NCBI GenBank assembly: GCA_013695355.1
Contig: JACDAQ010000050.1
Coordinates: forward strand, 1-64,000
Direction of reading: 5' to 3'
Source: Candidatus Protochlamydia sp.
GTDB lineage: Bacteria; Chlamydiota; Chlamydiia; Chlamydiales; Parachlamydiaceae
DNA: 64,000 nucleotides
The position numbers and the translations under genes were made by a program. Under the pieces are notes generated by a model. It was not told the DNA's origin, searched no databases, and saw only the letters and a program-made list of their open reading frames with translations. Positions 17,918-27,558 of this stretch are shown one piece after another; within the stretch, counting starts at the first letter, position 1; each line of letters starts with the position of its first letter.

Positions 17918-19411
17918 TCAGCCAGCTTCTCCCCAGTAAATTGCTTGCTTTAGCTTAAGTGTAAGTTCTAACGTCTTCTCGCAATAGCCTAAATTTAAGT
18001 CTTGCAGCTGAGTGAGCATTTTAAGGGCATTAGCCAAATTATCTCCTGTCGTCTGATCGCAATAGCATAAATTTAAGTGCTGCAGCTGAGCGAGCATTTT
18101 AAGGGCGTCAGCCAGCTTCTCCCCTGAAATTTTATTGCCGCTTAAATTTAAGTGTTGCAGCTGAGTGAGCATTTTAAGGGCGTCAGCCAGTTCATCCCCT
18201 GTAAGATACTGGCAATAGCTTAAATCTAAGTGCCGCAACTGAGTAAGCACTTTAAGGGCCTCAGCCAGAATGTTCCCTCTAAAAACACAATCGCTTAAAT
18301 TCAAGTGCTGCAGTTGAGTAAGTACTATAAGTGTATCCGCCAGCTTTTGTTCTGTAAATTGCCAGCAACCGCTTAAATTTAAGTGTTGCAGCTGAGTGAG
18401 CATTTTAAGGGCGTCAGTCAACTTGTCCCCTGTAATCTGATAACACTTGATTAACTCTAAGTGCTGCAGCTGAGTGAAATTTTTAAGGGCGTTACTTAGT
18501 TGGTCCTCTTTTATATGCTTGCAGTAGCTTAAATTTAAATATTTCAGCTGAGTGAGCATTTTAAGGGCGTCAACAAACTTGTCCCCTGAAAGTTGCCAGC
18601 AATCGCTTAAATTTAAGTGTTGCAGCTTAGTGAGCATTTTAAGGGCGTCCGCCAGCTTGTCCCCTTCTATCTGATAACAGTTGGTTAACTCTAAGTGCTG
18701 TAGCTGATTGAGCGATTTAAGGGAATCAGCTAGTTTGTCCTCTGTAATTTTAGTAGATTTTATACTCAGAAGATTTAGTTGAGGACAATTTTTTACTAGC
18801 TTTTCCAGATCGTCATCTGTCAAATCGGGGTAATCGGACAGGTTTGCAGCGGTTAACTTATTTTTGATTATAAATTTCACTGCATCGTTTGCGGTTTGAC
18901 AACGGGTCACTGCTCGTAAGGAAATGCCTTGCTCACATACCCACTCTTTTTTTACTTCATTGCTGTACTTAAGCCAATTTTTAGACACAAAGGTCGTGTC
19001 ATTCACATTAGAATTGCTTTTATGAAATAGGGTACATTCTGGCTGTTTAAGTATTATGTTAAAAATATTTTTTAATAGATCATCATGTAATTCAGATTCC
19101 GGATGGAATCCCACGTTGAAAAGCCCCATTGCAAGACATTGCACTTCAAAAGCTAATTGATTCGCTGCGGAGCCATTCTGTTCATTTAAAATTCTTTTAC
19201 TTAAATTTAACATAATTTCTTTCAATTGGAGAGCTGTGTTGATGTTCCCAGTCTGCGACAATAATAATTTTAAATTATTTTTAATCAGATTATTGATATT
19301 ACCAATAGTCAATTGTTTATTTTCCCAAGAGGTTGTTGCAAAATAATTTATTTTTTCGGTAAAACGTTTAAGAGCATTTTCAGGATTGTAATTAATATCT
19401 AAAGAATTCAT
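17918..19411 (-). CDS. Cysteine-type leucine-rich-repeat protein, effector candidate
   Basis: The ATG at 19411 has AAAGG upstream and begins 'MNSLDINYNPENALKRF'. The helical N-terminal 190 residues carry no known motif. 'LTAANLSDYPDLTDDDLEKL' leads into about ten leucine-rich repeats of 25-26 residues with the consensus 'ALKMLTQLQHLNLS.C....GDKLAD', the cysteine-containing LRR type common in eukaryotic F-box proteins and in amoeba-associated chlamydiae. The unit is repeated almost identically at the DNA level (17990-18740), a sign of recent repeat expansion or gene conversion. It ends with a short non-repeat tail ('LKQAIYWGEAG'). There is no signal peptide or membrane helix. A role in binding host proteins is inference from the family. 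It lies tail-to-tail with the serine hydrolase at 16195. Confidence 0.85.
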   Translation of the reverse strand: MNSLDINYNPENALKRFTEKINYFATTSWENKQLTIGNINNLIKNNLKLLLSQTGNINTALQLKEIMLNLSKRILNEQNGSAANQLAFEVQCLAMGLFNVGFHPESELHDDLLKNIFNIILKQPECTLFHKSNSNVNDTTFVSKNWLKYSNEVKKEWVCEQGISLRAVTRCQTANDAVKFIIKNKLTAANLSDYPDLTDDDLEKLVKNCPQLNLLSIKSTKITEDKLADSLKSLNQLQHLELTNCYQIEGDKLADALKMLTKLQHLNLSDCWQLSGDKFVDALKMLTQLKYLNLSYCKHIKEDQLSNALKNFTQLQHLELIKCYQITGDKLTDALKMLTQLQHLNLSGCWQFTEQKLADTLIVLTQLQHLNLSDCVFRGNILAEALKVLTQLRHLDLSYCQYLTGDELADALKMLTQLQHLNLSGNKISGEKLADALKMLAQLQHLNLCYCDQTTGDNLANALKMLTQLQDLNLGYCEKTLELTLKLKQAIYWGEAG

Positions 19412-19774
19412 AATAAACCTTTTCTTAAATAATTTTAATAATATTGTATAAAAATATTTGTTTAATATCAATGTATTTGTATTTATTAAATAATATTTTT
19501 AACAAGTTATAAAATGTAAAATTAAAAAACTTTGATTTATTCTTGGCAGCCCTTTTATCGGATAAACGGGAACCTAATGATATTAAGAAACATGAAACCC
19601 CGAGGGGCGGCGTCGAAAATTGTTGAATTAAGCATTTATTGCTTGATGAATAAGAATAGCAAAGATGTGCCATGAACTATTAATTTATTTTCTGAGTCTT
19701 AAAGCCATGATTTATTGCTATCGAGATTTGGGATAATTTAAAAAGTTATTCACTCCACCGCCAGTGCACCGTCT

Positions 19775-22081
19775 TTAAGATCTAGGTAAGGGGTCTTCAA
19801 GATTGGTTTCTGGATTTTCAAAAAGTGCTATTCCAAGAGACCAATCGTTTTTGGTTTTAATCAATTTATACATTTTATCTGGTACATCTTCGGCTGTTGT
19901 CATAACCCAAATCTCAATAATTCCGGCTTTCCCATCTCTGATAATTTTTGCTATATACCCAGGTACAGGATCGTTTTTACCATAAGCGAATCGTAACTCA
20001 TCTGTTGTTGTAGTTACACTAATAGGTTTAGGTCCATCAGGGTGCGGACTTTTATAAGTGCCATCAATACCAGTTACATCTTTTGGTATATCTAAGCAGT
20101 GAGGAGAAGCGACTTCTTCTTTGGAATTTTTCATAAATCCAACAGAATTAATTCCTTTTTCTATAAAAAGATAGGGTGTTTTTTTACTACCTATGCCTTC
20201 TTTAAATAAAATTTCTTTGCCATCATGCGAGCCTCCGCCAAAAACAACAAAACTTTTATCGCTGCCCCTCGCAGGAAGCTTAATTCCATTCCAATTAACA
20301 ATTATTCCAAAGTCGGTATGCTTTACGGCTACATAACCCTGTTTTCCGGTAAAGAATTCATCACATTCATTGCTATCCGCATGAGCTAATTGTGTTTCAA
20401 GATGCAAAGCATCAATTTTGAACGTGTCTTTAAGGTGATCATTAGCTTTTAATTTAGGATTAAGGTCTTCTAGCGACTGTATAGCTTTAGAGATAAATGC
20501 GTTAAACTCCTTTTCAGCGCCGGTAAAATTGCACATTGAGACCATTGCATTTCCTGTTGAAGTATCCAATTTGAACTTAAAATCATATGTTGAAATACTT
20601 CCTCCTTTTCCGACAATAGGACCCTCATCGAGAGCCAGACCTGTTTTGCCATTAATTCCTCTCACTTTTGCTAGCTCCGTCACTCCTTGCTTTGAAATTA
20701 ACTTTTTTTTATTTTTATCGAGAAAACTTCCGTCGGCGCTAAAACTCCTTGCAAGTTTCATTATGTCATTTGGAGTACTCCAAAGGCCGCCTGCACCTCG
20801 CATCATTGGATCACGAATATCTTCTTTGACGGTTTTGGGAGTAGACCCGTCTTTGATAACGCACGCTTCTAATATATTGGAATCAATCGGACGTTGAAAG
20901 CCTGTTTTATCCATTCCTAATGGCTCTAAAAGCTCTCTCTTTAAGATATCTGCATATGTTATTTCATTATATTTTGAAGATATCGATTTTTCTGGTTCAA
21001 ATTGCTTTAAAACTTGATCGAGTAGGTCATAAACATAAAATTCCTCTAATAAGGAATTAACCATATACGGAGATGAGGAATTCAATAAATCTTTAAGGGT
21101 AAATTCTTGGGCTGATTCGGGTATTGACAGTTTAACATTTAGAGATAATTTTCTTAACGTTTGATTTTCTTTTAATTGACTGGTAGCTATTAGCTCCTTT
21201 ACTAGCACTTTTTTATAAGCTTTTTCTAGGCAAACAGCAACAAGACCAATTTGGTTACTGTATGAATAAATTTTATCGGCAGGATTATTAGCAAATTTAA
21301 TTGCTTTTGATGAATCAATTTTTACATGTTTTACAATCCCATCGAGAATTTCATCTAATGATTGTCCACTTCTTGAATTGTTCCTGTCATCAGCGGAATA
21401 TTGTAAGCCAGAAGTATGTGATAAAAGTGACTCTAATGTAATATTTTTTGCTGCTTCAGGATTCTCAAATATTTGAAAATGCTCTACCTTCATGAAATCT
21501 GACAGTTTGCTTTGCGTTAAACCTTTACCTTCCTCTAAAACAATAGCCCCTTTTTCTTCGAGAATCTTCGATAAAAGTGCAGTGAACATTTTCGCTCCAG
21601 ATCCAATTAACGCTGCAGTATCTTTATCTGGTGGCAGACCACCATCCACAGTAGTGGACCCCAGGTTAATAAATTCTGGTTCTTTACCCTCTTTTGAAAT
21701 AGCAACAATAGCGCCTCCTTCTTTAGGTACAAAGGGTGCCAACTCTTCTGCTAAAATATTAATCATTGAAGGAATATCACCTATATTACTGATTACCAAT
21801 GTTTTTTTGCACACAATCTCTATTTTAGCAGATGAAGGAAAAGAAATTCCGTTTAAAAAAGATAACCTTCCTTCTAGATCTTGTGATGAAGTTATTGCAT
21901 CAAGCAGAACCGAATTTAATATTTTACAAGCTGTTTCTAATTTTTCTTTAGACCCCAGAACCGCAAACATATTTCCATTTATTTGGACTGAATGATCGAA
22001 TTTTTCTCCTTTTACAAGATGAAGATTATAAGTTACATCTTTATAACAAAAATTAGTATAAAATTCATTAGGACCAGACAT
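19775..22081 (-). CDS. Large beta-lactamase-family serine hydrolase with the local N-terminal domain
   Basis: A 768-residue intact protein, paralogous to the genes at 13460 and 16195. Residues 1-75 are the shared domain ('EFYTNFCYKDVTYNLHL', 'HSVQINGNMFAVLGSKEKL', 'ACKILNSVLL', 'SSQDLEGRLS'). The hydrolase follows: 'AALIGSGAKMFTALLS' gives S161-x-x-K164, 'LESLLSHTSGLQYS', and Y-S-N at about residue 273 in 'IYSYSNQIGLVAV'. There is an insertion of roughly 100 residues, then 'GAGGLWSTPNDIMKLARSF', and a third motif K-G-G (in 'VGKGGSISTYDF') where the smaller paralogue has H-D-G. The C-terminal 200 residues have no assignment. No signal peptide. A gap of 363 bases separates it from the LRR gene. 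Confidence 0.85.
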   Translation of the reverse strand: MSGPNEFYTNFCYKDVTYNLHLVKGEKFDHSVQINGNMFAVLGSKEKLETACKILNSVLLDAITSSQDLEGRLSFLNGISFPSSAKIEIVCKKTLVISNIGDIPSMINILAEELAPFVPKEGGAIVAISKEGKEPEFINLGSTTVDGGLPPDKDTAALIGSGAKMFTALLSKILEEKGAIVLEEGKGLTQSKLSDFMKVEHFQIFENPEAAKNITLESLLSHTSGLQYSADDRNNSRSGQSLDEILDGIVKHVKIDSSKAIKFANNPADKIYSYSNQIGLVAVCLEKAYKKVLVKELIATSQLKENQTLRKLSLNVKLSIPESAQEFTLKDLLNSSSPYMVNSLLEEFYVYDLLDQVLKQFEPEKSISSKYNEITYADILKRELLEPLGMDKTGFQRPIDSNILEACVIKDGSTPKTVKEDIRDPMMRGAGGLWSTPNDIMKLARSFSADGSFLDKNKKKLISKQGVTELAKVRGINGKTGLALDEGPIVGKGGSISTYDFKFKLDTSTGNAMVSMCNFTGAEKEFNAFISKAIQSLEDLNPKLKANDHLKDTFKIDALHLETQLAHADSNECDEFFTGKQGYVAVKHTDFGIIVNWNGIKLPARGSDKSFVVFGGGSHDGKEILFKEGIGSKKTPYLFIEKGINSVGFMKNSKEEVASPHCLDIPKDVTGIDGTYKSPHPDGPKPISVTTTTDELRFAYGKNDPVPGYIAKIIRDGKAGIIEIWVMTTAEDVPDKMYKLIKTKNDWSLGIALFENPETNLEDPLPRS

Positions 22082-23026
22082 ACACTACCTAAAGTTAACA
22101 ATTAACAAAGTTGAATAACTTTATTCTACCAGATTTATAATTTATGAAGGCTTATAAAGGGGCCAGGCCCGACCACTTTTCATTGGACACCACTTGCCTT
22201 CATCACATATTCTCGTTTCGGGCTATGAGCGAACACTTTCATCACTCTGTTATTATATATGCCAGGCGCATTAGCCTTTCCCTAGGGAAAACCCCACCAA
22301 GAGACCCAACCCATGGATAAATTGAATAAAATAGCAGGTTACAAACGAAAAAACCTGGTAATCCCTTGATAAGTTATAAAAGCTCTATTTGAGCTTTCAA
22401 GAAAACTCACGCTCAAAACAACGAAGATCATTCCTGAGCAGGACATCACCGCTCTTTCGATCAAAAGTGTCGCTTTGCACGAGGGCAAACTTTCCTTTCT
22501 TAGTTGCCAAATCAAGGTTTTCTTCAGTAAAACCACTCATGCGAAGTTCTCCACGTCTTAGAATAGGGAGAGATTTTGGATTTGGGTTGTTCAAGCGCTT
22601 ACGAGTTTCGAGGGTATGATGAATTGCCCCAATGCTTTTCTAAATTTCAATACTTGGAATGGAAGTTTTACATTGCACATGTCTCCCAATCGAAGGTCTC
22701 GCGAGCACTACCCCATGAATGGAAACGTGCATAACAGTCAAGTTTGGGTCTTTGGAACCAATAAGTAGTAAACTATGGTGAATCATTTACGACCATTATA
22801 CAGCATTTTTGAATTAATTAAAAAAATTAATATTATTTAGTGAGCTTATTCAACGATTTATAATCAAATTCTAACATTTTTACCTAAAAATTCCAGTTTA
22901 ATATTTAATTATACGCTTTTTATTATTCTAATAATTAAAATGATTTATATGCGTTTACTGTTATAGTTTATTAAAATATAATATAATAGATATATAGTTA
23001 AATGTTTTTAAAATACATGAGGCTTT
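22082..23026. other. Intergenic region with an unidentified decayed ORF
   Basis: The minus strand at 22397-22594 encodes 'NNPNPKSLPILRRGELRM' and 'SGFTEENLDLATKKGKF', which looks like genuine protein sequence. Coding-like reading continues upstream to about 22787 only with stops and a frame change. I cannot name the family. The remaining bases to 23026 are strongly AT-rich and would include the Fic gene promoter; no clear ribosome site precedes that gene. Confidence 0.35.
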
Positions 23027-24157
23027 ATGGATTTTAATGTACACGCTCAAATACCAAAATCTTTAACCCCTGCGACACCCTTTGAAGGTTTATTTAAGAT
23101 GAGTTCGCAGTTAACAGATTTTGTGACTGGTGAAAAAACTATTCAAATAATTGGTAAATCAAACGCTTCTGAAATTTTTTCAAAAAATGTAAAGGGAATA
23201 ATTCCGAGTAGTCAACAAAAATTTAAAGAATGTTTTGAAACACGGACGCTTATTCCAATCTCTTTAAAAGAAATTAAAAATAAAGATGAGAATAATATTT
23301 CTTATAAAGAAGTAGTTTTTGTTAGCATTGATGAATTAGCAAAAATGGGTATCGGATTAAATAAAATTGACGGATTAAAAAAAACACTAGCAAATGAATC
23401 GACGAATTTTAATCAGAAAATATACTCAATTAATGCACAACTAAATTTCGCCTTAGAAAGAATGGCATTTTTTGAAAAAATTCATGATACTTTAATAGAA
23501 AAATGGAGTGAGCCAATAGATGATGCAACATTAGAAAAAGCCAACGTTGTCTTAGCTAATTTAGCCAGTGTTGAATTAAATGAAGAAAAGAGTCAAGTTC
23601 TTTTACAAGGTAGAGTGGGTGGCTCTTTGACAATTCAAAGTGATCCGAATACTGTAAATGATTGGATTAGGGCTGAGTCTTTTGTTAAAGAATTGGTTAA
23701 ATCTAAAGATGATTTGACTATTGATGATATCTGTGCGATCAATCAGCTAGTTAATGGTGAAGTTGAATCTTTTGGATTAAGAGATCATCCTGTAAGTGTG
23801 GGTGATTGGGGAGGTGTTTCTTATCCCGATCAAAAGGATGTAAAGGATTTAATCAATGTGATCGTTAAAGAAATTAATCAGGGAATAAAAAAGGGTGATA
23901 ACCCAATTATACTAGGAGCCCTTGCTTATCAAAAGATGGTTTCCGTTCATCCGTTTTCTGATGGAAATGGTAGAACTTGCAGGCTTGTGATGGATTATGT
24001 ATTATTAAAAGCCGGAATTCTTCCCCCTGTATTAAAAGATGTAAACCTTGCCATCTTTGGTGATCAAGAAGGTGAGGATCCAAATAATGCTACACCTTCA
24101 ATGGCGGTTGAAAAAATAATTATGGGGATTTTTAGATCTCATGAACTAGTAGCATAG
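23027..24157 (+). CDS. Fic-domain protein (candidate AMP-transferase)
   Basis: A 376-residue protein with an intact Fic active-site motif, HPFSDGNGRTCR, at about residues 308-319. The catalytic histidine, the metal-binding aspartate and the phosphate-binding N-G-R are all present, so it should be competent for NMP transfer (usually AMPylation of a hydroxyl side chain). Upstream blocks are typical of Fic domains: 'TIDDICAINQLVNGEVESFG', 'RDHPVSVGDWGGVSYPD' (the flap and substrate dock) and 'ILGALAYQKMVSVHPF'. The 200-residue N-terminal region has no known domain. I see no clear inhibitory (S/T)xxxE(G/N) helix, so it may be unrestrained or controlled in trans. There is no signal peptide. Chlamydiae and other intracellular bacteria inject Fic enzymes into hosts; that role here is inference. 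A second gene follows after 18 bases. Confidence 0.85.
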   Translation: MDFNVHAQIPKSLTPATPFEGLFKMSSQLTDFVTGEKTIQIIGKSNASEIFSKNVKGIIPSSQQKFKECFETRTLIPISLKEIKNKDENNISYKEVVFVSIDELAKMGIGLNKIDGLKKTLANESTNFNQKIYSINAQLNFALERMAFFEKIHDTLIEKWSEPIDDATLEKANVVLANLASVELNEEKSQVLLQGRVGGSLTIQSDPNTVNDWIRAESFVKELVKSKDDLTIDDICAINQLVNGEVESFGLRDHPVSVGDWGGVSYPDQKDVKDLINVIVKEINQGIKKGDNPIILGALAYQKMVSVHPFSDGNGRTCRLVMDYVLLKAGILPPVLKDVNLAIFGDQEGEDPNNATPSMAVEKIIMGIFRSHELVA

Positions 24158-24175
24158 TTTTTTTTAGGAGTTATT

Positions 24176-24913
24176 ATGATAAATGATAGATCAACTTTAT
24201 ACTCAAGCAGAAATGAATGGGATTCATTGGCAATTTCTCATTTGCAAGGAATCAACTCTCTTGATTTGATATCATCAAAAATTGATTATTCCGATAAAAA
24301 TAACAGAATTAAGGGGCAAGGATATTATGGAGCATTAAGTGATGCTGTTTATAAAGGAACTAATAAAAAAGAATTAACAAAAGAAATTATTTTAGAATGG
24401 AGAAAAATGGTTTTCGATGAATTAAAAAACCATGAAATTAGCTTTAAAGATGAGGGAATTAATCAAGATGTAATAGATGATTTAGTTAAAAAAATTAACA
24501 ATAATATTGATAAATTAACGGTATCTTTTAAACAAGTCGAACTCGTATCTTTTATGGGAGATATTTTGGTCGAATGTGAAGTGTTAAGCCCTATTTTGAC
24601 TCGAAAAATAGCATTTTTGGTAATGAATTATATAAGTTCTTACTTTAAGCAGCCAATTATTGTTTTTAAACCTGAAGAAATAAATTCTTATCAATCAGCT
24701 ATAAAAAGTACTTTAAAAACAAAAATTCTTTTAGCAGATAAAGTGCGCGAAGCTGTTTTTTATGAGGGATCTATTTTATTTCGCGTTAGCAAAAAAAATT
24801 CAACAGAATATTACAAAGAGCCAAATTCTACAAAAAGATTTGATCTTGCTATAGAATGGCATCAATTGCTAGCTCAAGTAAGTATATGGGAAAACCAAAT
24901 TAATGATAAATAG
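24176..24913 (+). CDS. Unknown protein downstream of Fic, possible degenerate Fic-like partner
   Basis: A 245-residue protein with a strong ribosome site (TTTAGGAGTTATT-ATG), 18 bases after the Fic gene and surely co-transcribed. No family is certain. The order of elements follows a Fic domain: 'ITLEwrkm'-like 'KEIILEWRKMVFDEL', then 'QDVIDDLVKKINNNIDKL', 'VELVSFMGDILVECEVLS' where Fic proteins have '..hh.l..iHPF.DGN', then 'ILTRKIAFLVMNYISSYF' in place of 'GRt.R.l.n..L...g', and 'INSYQSAI' in place of the closing 'Y..al'. The catalytic histidine, aspartate and G-N-G-R are all replaced, so if the fold is Fic it is a dead one. A regulator or substrate-adapter role for the neighbour is inference. 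Confidence 0.6.
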   Translation: MINDRSTLYSSRNEWDSLAISHLQGINSLDLISSKIDYSDKNNRIKGQGYYGALSDAVYKGTNKKELTKEIILEWRKMVFDELKNHEISFKDEGINQDVIDDLVKKINNNIDKLTVSFKQVELVSFMGDILVECEVLSPILTRKIAFLVMNYISSYFKQPIIVFKPEEINSYQSAIKSTLKTKILLADKVREAVFYEGSILFRVSKKNSTEYYKEPNSTKRFDLAIEWHQLLAQVSIWENQINDK

Positions 24914-24942
24914 TGAAACGTATTTTAAAATGATTTTTGACC

Positions 24943-25044
24943 AATGACTCTGTTAGAAACAAAAAAAATGAAATTGTTCTAGGCATATTTGCAAAACCAC
25001 TGAGCTATTTAATTTTGAGCTTACAGAAAACACTAAAATTTTAG
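24943..25044 (+). pseudogene. Remnant of the AbiEii-type nucleotidyltransferase found at 35029
   Basis: The frame reads 'NDSVRNKKNEIVLGIFAK' and 'PLSYLILSLQKTLKF' then TAG. It parallels 'NDSVRNNKDKNIVIAGVVAK' (in part) and 'PLSYLTLSLQKTLKF' in the intact protein at 35029-35820, and the DNA itself is still visibly similar. Only about 33 codons are left. Confidence 0.75.
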
Positions 25045-25958
25045 ACTCGCTCAAATGTTACAACTCTTTTTGAAAAAAATTAAAATATTCAAGCGCCGGC
25101 AGACAGCTGCTTTCTAACCCCTATCGGCAAAAGAATTTTCTTATCCGTTTTCAATCACGCCTATCTTAAATTTAATGCAAAAAACAGGAGGCAGCTAGAA
25201 GATATGAACTTCTAAGTCGTCTGAAACTTTGCTTTAATTACTTTCTCGCAACCTATTTCTTTCCCCGATCGTTCTTCAATATTGATTTATAATTCCTTAG
25301 GAGCGAAAGAAAGTAAGATTTAGGTGAGGCACATTTTAATAACACAATATTAAATGCTAATTTTGCTTATACCGATTTAGCAGGGACAATTTAACAATTG
25401 TGTGTGCAAAGCAATTTTTTCACTGAATCAAGATATAGCATTGGCCTATGGCCTACATACAAATAAAATTGAAAAGCTAAATTTTCATTGCCAGAAACAA
25501 TCGGATTATTGCAAGGCTTTGATCTCATTTTTTAGGTTATTAGCTCTTGATGCTATTGATCCTCATGAAATCCTTGCCGCTTAATGCTAAAGAGCGCCAT
25601 ACAGCAAATAAGAAGGTGTATAATCAAATTCTCAACATTTTAAATGCTCAATTTTATCATTCGTTGCCTCTTTGAAAGCTGCCGGCCTTGGGATTAACTT
25701 AACTTCAGCATCTGTTGTAATCCACTATGACAATTAGTGGAATGCTGCAAGAGAAAACCTTGCCACCGACCGCGTACACCGTTACGGCCAGAGCCGCGGC
25801 GTCCAGGTATTTGAGCTAGTCACAAAAATACCTTTGAGAAAGAATCTAGATCATCCAAAGAAAAAAGGACTTACTAGACACCGCGGTCGCCGTTGACGAC
25901 CACGAAGTCATGAAGTCCTTTACAAGCGATGAGCTCTTTGAATAATGCAATACAATCG
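25045..25958. other. Degraded region, one unassigned small ORF
   Basis: Contains a 60-codon frame at 25402-25584 ('KIEKLNFHCQKQSDYCKA') without a clear start or family, AT-rich filler, and a GC-richer block at about 25740-25920 that differs in composition from its surroundings and includes the hairpin listed next. No intact gene is seen. Confidence 0.35.
25864..25921. repeat. GC-rich hairpin in a decayed region
   Basis: AAAGGACTT (25864-25872) pairs with AAGTCCTTT (25913-25921), enclosing GC-rich sequence with an inner GTCG...CGAC pair. It lies 38 bases beyond the 3' end of the minus-strand coiled-coil gene and could terminate it, or it may be a mobile-element end. Confidence 0.4.
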
Positions 25959-27428
25959 CTAATACAATTCTTTTAATCGAGCTTCATTTATAGGAATCTC
26001 TAAAATTAACATGTCTCTTGTATTTTTAGCTTCTTCTAAATCCATGGCATCAGATTCTTTGGTTAGTGCGGGATTCTTCATCCGAGCTTCTAATTCTGGA
26101 ATTAGTTTTTCGACGGTTTCAAGCCTTTGCTTTTGTAATGGAATTAAACTAGAAAGAATATGAATCTCATGTGTATGATCTTTATTAGCCGCATTAAGCT
26201 CATCTAACTTGGCAAAAAGCCCTTCTCGTGCTTTAATGAAATCATCTTTTTCCAGCCCTAGGGTGATAGCCGTTTCAATATCATCATTTATCACCGCATC
26301 CATAAGTTCAGTATGGGATTCAATCTTTTGACTTAAAGCTGCAACTTGGTTTTGTAGAGATTCTAATTCAGTATTATCCTTAGGTATTGCTGAAAATTCT
26401 AACTCTTCTTTTGTAGAGTAGACTTCAGAACGTTCAATATCACTATCTCTTAAGCCTCCTATAATTGGCAATTTTGGCAAAGTTTGATTTAAAACATCAA
26501 GTTCGGCAAGAATTTCGTTAAAGATTTCATAATTTTGAGCAATTTGACCCTCTAGTTCTTCTTTTTTAAGGATCAAATTTTGATTTGTCCGAGCATCAAG
26601 ATTGTCATGATTCTGTTTAATATATTCCGTTATTTCAGCAAGTTCTTTTTTCTGTGAGCTAATCGCTTCTTTGAAATTTTTAAACTCTTCATTCCGGGTA
26701 TTAATCATAGTACTTGACTCTTCAGGAAATGCTCCAGGATTTTGAAAAACCATTTTCTCAAGATTTTTGATATAAATTTCAAGAGTGGCCACCTGCTGCG
26801 GATAACGTGGATTCAAACCCTGTGGAGCTTTACCTGGATTATCTTTAAAATGCTGTTTCACTGTTTCGAGCTGTTTCCTTGCTTCCGTTAGATGGTTGGT
26901 GGTTTTGGTTACATTGTTGAATGTAATGGATACGAATTCACTGAGTGCCTCTTTAAGCGCAGAAGTTGTAGTAGGTAGATTTGGGTTTAATGAAGCTTTC
27001 CTCTCTGGATGATATATATTATGCTCTACGCGTAAAAGTTGTATTTTTAAATCTTTTTCTAAATTACTTGTTTTGACTTCTTCAGGTTCTGGGCGAGATA
27101 TTTCTGTATTTGAAGCAGGTTTAGCTGGTGAGCTGGTAAATTTTCCCTTGATGTAATTAATTACCAAGGAAACAAGTTCTTTAATAAAAGAAGTTTTAGG
27201 CTGACTATTATTAGGAATGGCCATTCTATAGGCTTTAAATGCTTTTTGTGAAACAAACTGAGCTTTGGATTTTACTCCTTCATTACCCCCAATTATTTGA
27301 TGCTTAACAACATTTGTTTTTGCGTCTTGTGGCTTTAAGGGAACCATATCGGTAGTGTTTTTAGAAAAATTGTCATAATTCGATTGAATTGAGTTAGATG
27401 AGTGAATAGAATTCATATCAGTAGACAT
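25959..27428 (-). CDS. Coiled-coil protein, type III effector candidate
   Basis: A 489-residue protein with a very strong ribosome site (AGGAGG, 5 bases before the ATG). The first 40 residues are rich in Ser, Asn and Thr with few hydrophobics ('MSTDMNSIHSSNSIQSN'), the composition associated with type III secretion signals. Residues about 70-110 are basic and proline-containing. From about 115 to the end it is predicted almost entirely helical, with long charged heptad-like stretches ('KELAEITEYIKQNHDNLD', 'ELESLQNQVAALSQKIES', 'LIPLQKQRLETVEKLIPE'), so coiled coil. No enzymatic motif or membrane span. Secretion is inferred from composition and lifestyle, not demonstrated. Confidence 0.75.
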   Translation of the reverse strand: MSTDMNSIHSSNSIQSNYDNFSKNTTDMVPLKPQDAKTNVVKHQIIGGNEGVKSKAQFVSQKAFKAYRMAIPNNSQPKTSFIKELVSLVINYIKGKFTSSPAKPASNTEISRPEPEEVKTSNLEKDLKIQLLRVEHNIYHPERKASLNPNLPTTTSALKEALSEFVSITFNNVTKTTNHLTEARKQLETVKQHFKDNPGKAPQGLNPRYPQQVATLEIYIKNLEKMVFQNPGAFPEESSTMINTRNEEFKNFKEAISSQKKELAEITEYIKQNHDNLDARTNQNLILKKEELEGQIAQNYEIFNEILAELDVLNQTLPKLPIIGGLRDSDIERSEVYSTKEELEFSAIPKDNTELESLQNQVAALSQKIESHTELMDAVINDDIETAITLGLEKDDFIKAREGLFAKLDELNAANKDHTHEIHILSSLIPLQKQRLETVEKLIPELEARMKNPALTKESDAMDLEEAKNTRDMLILEIPINEARLKELY

Positions 27429-27519
27429 AATAACCTCCTGAATAATCTAGTTCAAATTATATCATGTTTTTAATTAATTAATACCATATATTTAATATTT
27501 AATTTAAAAATGAAAGATA

Positions 27520-27548
27520 AAAGGCAATGAGTTTGATTCATTGCCTTT
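27520..27548 (-). terminator. Rho-independent terminator of a decayed minus-strand gene
   Basis: AAAGGCAATGA (27520-27530) pairs perfectly with TCATTGCCTTT (27538-27548) around a 7-base loop, an 11-bp stem. It lies 10 bases beyond the stop of the acidic-tail gene fragment and upstream of the coiled-coil gene. Confidence 0.65.
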
Positions 27549-27558
27549 AATTAAAGGT

